From contig NZ_CP053928.1 of NCBI RefSeq assembly GCF_014108865.1, positions 4,092,001-4,156,000 on the forward strand: DNA of 64,000 nt, given 5' to 3'. Each line of letters begins with the position of its first letter. The stretch's first letter is position 1. The notes beneath the pieces are model-generated. The model had not been told where the DNA came from. It saw nothing but the letters and a program-made list of their open reading frames with translations, and ran no database searches. The stretch is from Nocardioides sp. WS12. GTDB lineage: Bacteria; Actinomycetota; Actinomycetes; Propionibacteriales; Nocardioidaceae. This document shows, piece after piece, positions 58,036 to 64,000 of the stretch. A program made the translations under genes and the position numbers.

Positions 58036-59532
58036 TCACAGCTGGGCGACAGGAGCGTCCGCGAGGGACGTCCAGAGATGGAGCAGGGCGTACGAGCGCC
58101 AGGGCGCCCAGCGCTCGGGGTCGACCGGCTCGCGGCCGACCAGTGCGTTGCGCACGCCGACATCGGTCGGTAGCCACACGTCGGGGTGACTGAGCGCCCG
58201 CAGCGCGATGTAGTCGGCCGTCCACGGTCCGATGCCGGGGAGGGCCACCAGGTTCCGGCGGACGTCGTTGCGGTCCGGGCCGCGATCGAGAACGAGCGTG
58301 CCGTCCGCCAACGCAGCGGTGAGTCCGATCAACGCCCGCGCGCGAGCCCGTGGCATCCGGAACTCCTCCGGGTCGATGGCGGCCACCGCGGCGGCCGTCG
58401 GGAAGAGGTGGGTGAGACCGTCGACCTGTGTGGTGATCGGTCGACCGTGGTTGGCGACGAGCCGGGCCGCGGCAGTGCGTGCCGCGACCACCGTGACCTG
58501 CTGGCCAAGGACCGCGCGGACCGCGAGCTCGGTGCCGTCGACATGGCCGGGCACGCGCAGACCGGGACGTCGGGCGACGAGAGGTGCGAGCACCGGGTCG
58601 GCTCCGAGGTGGGCGTCGATGGCGACGGGATCAGCATCGGCATCGAGGAGCGCCCGCATCCGTGCGACGGCGGCGGCCGTGTCGCGCAGGTCGTCGAGCC
58701 GCAGCACCATCGCGACGTACGACGACCCGACTCCGTCGACGTCGGCGAGCTCGACGCGGGCAGTGCCCGGGCCGTGCGGCAGGTCGAGGGTGCGGGCGTA
58801 CCAGCCGGTGCCGTCCGGGCGGACCTCTGTGACCTCGATGCCGGGCACCGCCCGGTCGGCGAGGAAGCGCAACAGGGCGCGGCCTGCGAAGGGTGTGCGG
58901 ACGGCGATCCGGAGTTCGATGGCGCCCGTGGTCGCGGCGCTCCCGCTGGAGGCCCGCCGGCCCCGCAACTCGCTCGGCGTCGCGGCGTAGACCTCTTGCA
59001 TCGTCTCGTTGAACTGCCGCACGCTGGAGAAGCCGGCCGCGAACGCAACGTCGGTCAGGCTCAGCGCCGTGCTCTCGACAAGAGCGCGGGCCGTCTGCGC
59101 TCGCTGGGTGCGAGCCAGGGCGAGAGGGCCGGCACCGAGCTCGGTCGTGAGCAGGCGTGAGAGGTGGCGCGAGGTGTAGCCCAGCCGGTTGGCCAGCCCG
59201 CTGACCCCTTCGCGGTCGACCACACCATCGGCGATCAGGCGCATCGCGCGACCGGCAACGGTGGCGGCGAGGTCCCAGTCCGGACTGCCGGGCGTGGCGT
59301 CGGGCAGGCACCGCTTGCAGGCTCGGTAGCCGGCCGTCTGGGCGGCCGCGGCGGTCCGGTGGAACGAGACGTTTCGGGGAGCGGGCGTGCGGGCCGGGCA
59401 GGAAGGACGGCAGTAGATCCCCGTCGTGCGGACCGCGGTGTAGAAGACCCCGTCGAACCGGCGATCCCGCGACTGGACGGCGACGTAGCACCCGTCGAAG
59501 TCCAGCCGCTCGGTCCCTGTGGTGATCTCCAT
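58036..59532 (-). CDS. Ada N-terminal/AraC HTH fused to AlkA DNA glycosylase
   Basis: The 498-aa product has three parts. Residues 12-80 are the Ada metal-binding domain (four Cys in GCYVAV, IYCRPSC and CKRC) that senses methyl-phosphotriesters. Residues 90-190 are an AraC-type helix-turn-helix (LANRLGYTSRHLSRLL). From about 205 the AlkA glycosylase follows (VLGQQVTVVAARTAAARL, HhH GIGPWTADYIALRAL with the catalytic Asp in DVWLPTDVGV). The fusion couples sensing, regulation and 3-methyladenine removal. ogt follows, so O6-methylguanine repair is a separate protein here. Regulation of both genes by this protein is likely. Confidence 0.93.
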   Translation of the reverse strand: MEITTGTERLDFDGCYVAVQSRDRRFDGVFYTAVRTTGIYCRPSCPARTPAPRNVSFHRTAAAAQTAGYRACKRCLPDATPGSPDWDLAATVAGRAMRLIADGVVDREGVSGLANRLGYTSRHLSRLLTTELGAGPLALARTQRAQTARALVESTALSLTDVAFAAGFSSVRQFNETMQEVYAATPSELRGRRASSGSAATTGAIELRIAVRTPFAGRALLRFLADRAVPGIEVTEVRPDGTGWYARTLDLPHGPGTARVELADVDGVGSSYVAMVLRLDDLRDTAAAVARMRALLDADADPVAIDAHLGADPVLAPLVARRPGLRVPGHVDGTELAVRAVLGQQVTVVAARTAAARLVANHGRPITTQVDGLTHLFPTAAAVAAIDPEEFRMPRARARALIGLTAALADGTLVLDRGPDRNDVRRNLVALPGIGPWTADYIALRALSHPDVWLPTDVGVRNALVGREPVDPERWAPWRSYALLHLWTSLADAPVAQL

Positions 59533-59659
59533 GCGTCCATCCTGCCTCCCGCCACCGACAACGACTCGCGGAAATCGGACACAGCGGTGGACGGGGCGTT
59601 CTCGGCGCGGCGCAGCGCATTCCCTCCCCATCGAGCCAACGGTCTGCCACCCTGTCGCC

Positions 59660-60127
59660 ATGGCTGAATCCCCGCTCAACCCGCTGGACCTGCTGATCAA
59701 GTCGAACCAGCTGGCCATCAAGCTCGCCGCCGACACCTTGCGCACCGTTCGCGACACCGCGATCACCGGTGTGACGCAGCCCGACGAACTCGCCCGCCAG
59801 GTCGGCGACCTCGCCGGCGTCGTCGCCGGAATGGCCACCGCCGTCACGGGTCTGGCCGGATCCACGGCCCAGCCGCTCCAGGACTTCATCGTGCGCCAGC
59901 GCGAGCTGGCCGACACCGTCGCCACCCTGGCCGAGGCGCAGGAGGACCTCGCGGGCGTCGTCCGGGCACTGGCCGAGCGCCATGCCGAGGCGGTCAGCGC
60001 ACTCGAGAAGGTGACTGCTCCGGTCTTCGCCCTCGTCGGCACCGAGCCGACGACGCCGAAGACCCGCGCGTCCCGGGCAAAGCCGAGCAAGGCCACTGCT
60101 CCCCGAGAAACGCCGAAGGACTCCTAG
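59660..60127 (+). CDS. Helical protein, possibly phasin-like
   Basis: This 155-aa protein is nearly all helix: NPLDLLIKSNQLAIKLAADTLRTVRDTAITGVTQ region, a hydrophobic GDLAGVVAGMATAVTGLAGSTAQP and long amphipathic stretches, ending in a Lys/Thr/Pro-rich tail. Its size and make-up are phasin-like (granule-surface proteins), but no polyhydroxyalkanoate gene is nearby, so this is weak. Its stop TAG and the stop of the converging ABC gene share the palindrome CTAG at 60124-60127. Confidence 0.55.
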   Translation: MAESPLNPLDLLIKSNQLAIKLAADTLRTVRDTAITGVTQPDELARQVGDLAGVVAGMATAVTGLAGSTAQPLQDFIVRQRELADTVATLAEAQEDLAGVVRALAERHAEAVSALEKVTAPVFALVGTEPTTPKTRASRAKPSKATAPRETPKDS

Positions 60128-62139
60128 GCCGAGCGCGACCGCCCGACGGTCCGGAGCAGGACCAGCCACAGGACGAGGCCGGCCGCCAGCAACGCCAGGA
60201 TCGCGTGGTCCCACTGCGCGGCGCCGTAGGACCAGAGCGGGTCGCGTACCGCGTCCGTGTCACCGCTCAACGTCCGTTGCTGGTCGGTGCTCGACGCCAT
60301 CGCGGCGTAGGCCCAGCGGCTGGGCGCCAGCCAGGAGAGTTGCTCGAGCCCCGGTCGACCAGCGAATTGGACGAGGGCGCTGGCCAGCACGATCTGGCTC
60401 ATCACCAGGCCCACGAGGGCAGGTGCCGTCTGCTCAACCGTGCGCACGGCCGCCGAGACACAGAGTCCGGCGAGCGCCATGACCGCAGCGAGCAGTCCGA
60501 TCGGGAGCGCGATCTCCCACCAACCCCAACCACGGACTCCCCCACCGTGGTCCTGTTCGGGCAGACCGATCAGCGACAGCCAGGTGACCAGCACGCCCTG
60601 CCCGAAGCAGGCGAGGCCGAGGACGAGGGCCTTGCTGGCGACGTACGCGCCGGGCGAGAGGCCGACGGCGTACTCGCGTCGGAAGATCGCACGCTCCCCG
60701 ACGAGTTCGCGCACCGTCATCGCAGCACCCATCAGGGACGCTGCGATGACCAGCAGGGTCAGGCGCTGGGTGAGTTCGGTGCCGTCCGCGGCGCCACCGG
60801 GCAGTCGCTCGGCGACCTGCAGGGACAGGCCCGCCGAGCCCTGGACGAGCCGGCTGAGACCGGCCAGGACGAGCGGCATCAGCACGAGCATGCCGAGGTG
60901 CAGACGGTCCGCGCGCAGCAGCGCGACATTGCGACGGATCAGGGTGGCGACCTGTGCCGACCTCGCCACCGGCCGGAACGGCGCGGCCCCCACGATCGGG
61001 GTGCGCACCTTCGCCTCGGTGTGGCGGGGCTGCGGCCGGGAGGAATCCAGGAGGTCGAACAGGGCAGGGTGGTCCGGCACACCGAAGTGCTCGAGCAGGC
61101 CGTCCGGCGGGCCGACGTGGACGACGCGACCGCCACGGGCGAGCACCACGACGTTGTCGCAGGCCTCCAGCCCGAGCACGGAATGAGTCGAGACGACAAC
61201 GACGCGTTCGGCCTCCGCCAGGCCGCGCAGCTCCTGCATCACCGATCGGTCCATGCCGGGGTCGAGGCCGGAGGTCGGCTCGTCGAGGAACAGCAGCGGC
61301 GGAGCGGTGAGCAGTTCGGTGGCGATCGACACCCGCTTGCGTTGCCCGCCCGACAACTGGCTGCCGATCCGGTGCCCGCGCAGCCGGTCGAGTCCGACCT
61401 GGCTGATGACCTCCTCGACCCGACGGTCCCGCTCGCTCTCGGTGGTGCCCGACGGGAGCCGCAACTGCGCCGAGAACTCCAGGGACTGGCGCACCTCCAG
61501 CTGCGGGTGCTGGATCTCCTCCTGGGGCACCAGGCCGATCTGGGAACGCACCGCGTCGTAGTCACGGTGGACGTCGACGCCACGCCAGCGCACCGAGCCG
61601 CCGGCGGGATGTTGCTGGCCGGTGAGGACCCGCAGCAACGTCGACTTGCCCGCACCCGAGGGTCCGATCAGCGCAGTGAGGGTGCCCGGGCCGAGGACGA
61701 GGTCGACGTCGTCGAGCAGGACACGTCCGGTCGCCGTGCGGACCACGAGGTGCTCGGCGACGAGGGCGCGACGGCCCTGGATGGGCGCTGGTACGGCGAT
61801 CGGCGCGGGCTCGACGACCGGCTCGACGACCGGTTCCACGGGCAGGTCGACCGCCAGGTCCACGGTCGGCCCGTCGGCCGCACCGATGCGCACGCTCACC
61901 GGTCGGTCGGGGAAGAGCGGGAGTTGCTGGACGCGACATCCGTCGAGGAACACCCCGCCCCGGACGCCGTCGTCGACGAGCGACCAGCAGGCGTCGCGGC
62001 GCATGAACGTCAGCCTGCCGAGCGCGGCCCGCGCGTCGTCGTACACATGGAGGGCGGAGCCGACGCGCACCCGCAGCACGGGACCCCCGGCGACGCTGGC
62101 GTCGTCGAGTACCTCCGGGTCGGGAGCCACCGCGGTCAT
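60124..62139 (-). CDS. ABC exporter with FHA-like N-terminus (ABCG type)
   Basis: The 671-aa product has an N-terminal beta-rich region that resembles an FHA domain (residues 20-100: LRVRVGSALHVYDD, LTFMRRDACWSLVDDGVRGG, VFLDGC). An ATPase domain follows (Walker A GPSGAGKST, signature LSGGQRKRVS, Walker B LLFLDEPTSGLDPG), then about six membrane helices in an ABC2-type permease. This is the Rv1747-like layout, in which FHA domains bind phosphothreonine and link export to Ser/Thr kinases. The FHA consensus residues (GR near the start, SRxH) are not clear here, so it may be degenerate. The substrate is unknown. Confidence 0.88.
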   Translation of the reverse strand: MTAVAPDPEVLDDASVAGGPVLRVRVGSALHVYDDARAALGRLTFMRRDACWSLVDDGVRGGVFLDGCRVQQLPLFPDRPVSVRIGAADGPTVDLAVDLPVEPVVEPVVEPAPIAVPAPIQGRRALVAEHLVVRTATGRVLLDDVDLVLGPGTLTALIGPSGAGKSTLLRVLTGQQHPAGGSVRWRGVDVHRDYDAVRSQIGLVPQEEIQHPQLEVRQSLEFSAQLRLPSGTTESERDRRVEEVISQVGLDRLRGHRIGSQLSGGQRKRVSIATELLTAPPLLFLDEPTSGLDPGMDRSVMQELRGLAEAERVVVVSTHSVLGLEACDNVVVLARGGRVVHVGPPDGLLEHFGVPDHPALFDLLDSSRPQPRHTEAKVRTPIVGAAPFRPVARSAQVATLIRRNVALLRADRLHLGMLVLMPLVLAGLSRLVQGSAGLSLQVAERLPGGAADGTELTQRLTLLVIAASLMGAAMTVRELVGERAIFRREYAVGLSPGAYVASKALVLGLACFGQGVLVTWLSLIGLPEQDHGGGVRGWGWWEIALPIGLLAAVMALAGLCVSAAVRTVEQTAPALVGLVMSQIVLASALVQFAGRPGLEQLSWLAPSRWAYAAMASSTDQQRTLSGDTDAVRDPLWSYGAAQWDHAILALLAAGLVLWLVLLRTVGRSRSA

Positions 62140-62238
62140 CGATCCCCACGCTAGCGACGGAAGGCGCCCACCTGATCGATGCGCGCCGACGGGCGGCCAC
62201 CGGTTCCCCGATGACCGCCCGATTCGTGGTGCGTTCGA

Positions 62239-64000
62239 CTAGCCGACGTTGATCGCGGTGTCGTCGATCACGAAGCTCGTCTGGAGCGACGAGTCCTCGT
62301 TCATCAGGAACTTCAAGGTGACGGTCTTGCCCTTGTACGCCGACAGGTCGAACGTCTTCTGGACGTAACTGCTCGACTTGTTGAGGTTGGAGTACGTCGC
62401 CAGGGTGCTCGTCGTCGTACCGCTGACGATCTGCACCTTCGCCGTGTCGTACGCCGTCGAGCCCGTCGTCTCCGCCGTGTCGATCCTGACCCAGAAGGTC
62501 AGCGACGCCGTGGTCGCCGTCGCGGGGATCGAGACCGACTGGTTCTCGTTCTCCGTCGACGTGGAGCCGTTGCCGCCGAGCCACATCTTCCACGTGCCGG
62601 TGCGTGCGGGACGACCGGTGTTGTTGGTGATCGGCCCGCTGGTGCCGGTCCAGTCAACGAATCCCGACTCGAACCCGGGGTTCTTCAACAGGTTGCCCGA
62701 CGGCGTGCCGCCACCGCTGATCGTCCACGTGAAGCTCGTCGAGCCCGTCGCACCGGTGGTGTCCCGGGCGGTGACCGTGACGCTGGCCGTGACCGCCGTG
62801 GTCGGCGTTCCCGAGATCAATCCGCTGCTGGCGTTGATCGACAGGCCCGCCGGCAGGCCAGTGGCCGACCAGGTCAGGGTCTGGCCGGCGCCCGAAGACG
62901 AACCGGTCAGCTGCAACGAGGTGGCCGTGCCGACGGTGCCGGTGCGGTTGCCCGGGTTGGTGACGGTGACCGTGTTGCCGGCCGTGGTGCAGGTCGGGTC
63001 AGCGGTCTGGGCGGGGACGGAGACGGCGTTCCATGCCGCCTTGACCGCGTTGAACTCCGCGCAGGAACCCGGGTAGAGGTTCTTGGCGGCGGTGAGCGTC
63101 CAGGTGCGGTACTTCAGGTAGTTCGAGCTGCTGGTCTTCATCAGCATCGCGTTGTAGAAGATCTTGCCGGCCTTCTGGATGCCGATGCCGGTCAGCGTGC
63201 CGCCGCTGTTGCAGGTGGTGCTGGACGGCTTGCCGACCGGGTTGGTGCCCTCGGCGAGCAGGTAGAACCAGTGGTTGCCGGGTCCGGCGGCCGAGTGCAC
63301 CTCGGTGTTCGGGATCGAACTGGAGTAGCAGTTCGGGTCACCCTTCGCCGACGGGTTGTACATGTTGCGGATCTCGCCGTCGCCGACGAGGTTGACCTCC
63401 TCGCCCACGAGGTAGTCCGGCTCGTCGTACGTGCTGGACTCGTTGGCGAAGTGCTCGGTCAACGCACCGAAGACGTCGCCGACGAACTCGCTGCTCTGCC
63501 CACCGGAGTGGCCGCCCGGCGTGTTCTGGTCGATGCCGTGGCCGTACTCGTGGCCCATGACGTCGAGGTTGGTCACCCACTCCGTGTTGGCCTGGTTGTG
63601 GCCGATCCGGACCCACTCGGTGCCGTTGCAGTAGCCCGGCTCGCTCAGGCCCGGCGGGCAGTAGAACGCGTTGACCTCGTCCTTGCCGACGCGGGTCTGC
63701 CAGCCGCCGCCGGTCCCGTTGAACCCGTCGCGGCCCAGCCACTGGCTGAGCATCTTGTCCTGCGTCTGCAGGGCATAGAGGGCGTCGACGCAGCCCGTCT
63801 CCTTGCTGAGACCGGTGCCGTCGCCCCAGACGTTGTCCGGGCCCGAGAGGACCGGGACGTTGGTGGTGGCGTTGTTGTCGATGCGGCAGTCGATGCCCGG
63901 GGTGTTGGGGTCGGCCATCGAGTACGTGCCGGAACCCTGGGTGGTCTCGAGCGCCAGGCCCGGCCCGTTGTGGTGGCCGTTTCCGGTGCCGGTCGCGAAG
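62239..64000 (-). CDS. Secreted M4 (thermolysin-like) metallopeptidase, 5' end missing
   Basis: The visible 587 codons enter from the right edge (FATGTGNGHHNGPGL), so signal peptide and most of the propeptide are lost. The zinc motif VMGHEYGHGID with later SEFVGDVFGALTEHF (Glu ligand) and SAAGPGNHWFYLL mark family M4. After about residue 310 a putative Ig-like domain follows (GLPAGLSINASSGLISGTPT), then a C-terminal MAM/carbohydrate-binding-like domain (NLLKNPGFESGFVDWTG to VIDDTAINVG). The last domain resembles the frameshifted tail of the secreted subtilase at 30182-30615. Confidence 0.9.
   Translation of the reverse strand, partial: FATGTGNGHHNGPGLALETTQGSGTYSMADPNTPGIDCRIDNNATTNVPVLSGPDNVWGDGTGLSKETGCVDALYALQTQDKMLSQWLGRDGFNGTGGGWQTRVGKDEVNAFYCPPGLSEPGYCNGTEWVRIGHNQANTEWVTNLDVMGHEYGHGIDQNTPGGHSGGQSSEFVGDVFGALTEHFANESSTYDEPDYLVGEEVNLVGDGEIRNMYNPSAKGDPNCYSSSIPNTEVHSAAGPGNHWFYLLAEGTNPVGKPSSTTCNSGGTLTGIGIQKAGKIFYNAMLMKTSSSNYLKYRTWTLTAAKNLYPGSCAEFNAVKAAWNAVSVPAQTADPTCTTAGNTVTVTNPGNRTGTVGTATSLQLTGSSSGAGQTLTWSATGLPAGLSINASSGLISGTPTTAVTASVTVTARDTTGATGSTSFTWTISGGGTPSGNLLKNPGFESGFVDWTGTSGPITNNTGRPARTGTWKMWLGGNGSTSTENENQSVSIPATATTASLTFWVRIDTAETTGSTAYDTAKVQIVSGTTTSTLATYSNLNKSSSYVQKTFDLSAYKGKTVTLKFLMNEDSSLQTSFVIDDTAINVG

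Overview
The window is a high-GC actinobacterial chromosome segment, most likely from Nocardioides or a close relative in the Nocardioidaceae. Three things point there: many GTG starts and 4-nt stop/start overlaps; actinobacterial signature genes (DUF2469, an HU protein with an Ala/Lys/Pro tail, GlnR-type operators, FbiD/CofC); and the conserved core gene order (dprA-yifB-yraN ... rnhB-lepB-rplS-trmD-rimM-khpA-rpsP-ffh-glnD-glnK-amt-ftsY-smc-mutM-rnc-rpmF-DUF177-coaD-rsmD-recG-DAK2/rpmB-thiL ... ddl-gpsA-plsC-cofC-hupB-leuDC). Almost all genes lie on the minus strand, so the biological reading direction is from right to left. No tRNA, rRNA, CRISPR array, insertion sequence or prophage was seen.

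Layout by region. 1-9300: DNA uptake/processing genes (dprA, yifB/comM, yraN), three Tad-type pilus-like genes (two large TadG-like paralogues flanking a TadE) placed between yraN and DUF2469, then rnhB, lepB and rplS. 9494-12200: a Fic protein and a stand-alone ammonium transporter with a GlnR-type operator. 12231-14834: translation genes, with trmD fused to a GNAT acetyltransferase. 14990-18473: an unfamiliar three-gene cassette of cytosolic subtilase, small protein and ATP-grasp ligase, joined by GTGA overlaps. 18574-22511: amidohydrolase, a palindromic repeat array, and ffh followed by zinc-finger membrane and NYN/PIN-type genes. 22875-28638: a nitrogen module with two Amt-GlnK pairs plus glnD, carrying GlnR-type operators; one transporter has Glu in place of the first pore histidine. 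28787-30615: a secreted subtilase with a frameshift in its poly-proline linker. 30689-46100: ftsY, smc, mutM, rnc, rpmF, coaD, rsmD, recG, a DAK2-domain protein, rpmB and thiL. 46206-56642: Lrp-like regulator, DUF3515 lipoprotein, ddl, gpsA, plsC, cofC, hupB, a lipoteichoic-acid-synthase-like sulfatase and leuDC, facing an IclR regulator. 57416-64000: a second repeat array, ogt and an Ada/AlkA fusion (alkylation repair), an ABC exporter and a truncated secreted M4 metalloprotease.

The best candidates for something new are the subtilase/ATP-grasp cassette, the TrmD-GNAT fusion, the orphan TadG-E-G genes, the palindromic intergenic arrays, a 24-bp element found four times inside reading frames, and an rnc gene with no ordinary start codon near its ribosome binding site. 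All functional statements come from reading the sequence and from family knowledge; no database search was run.
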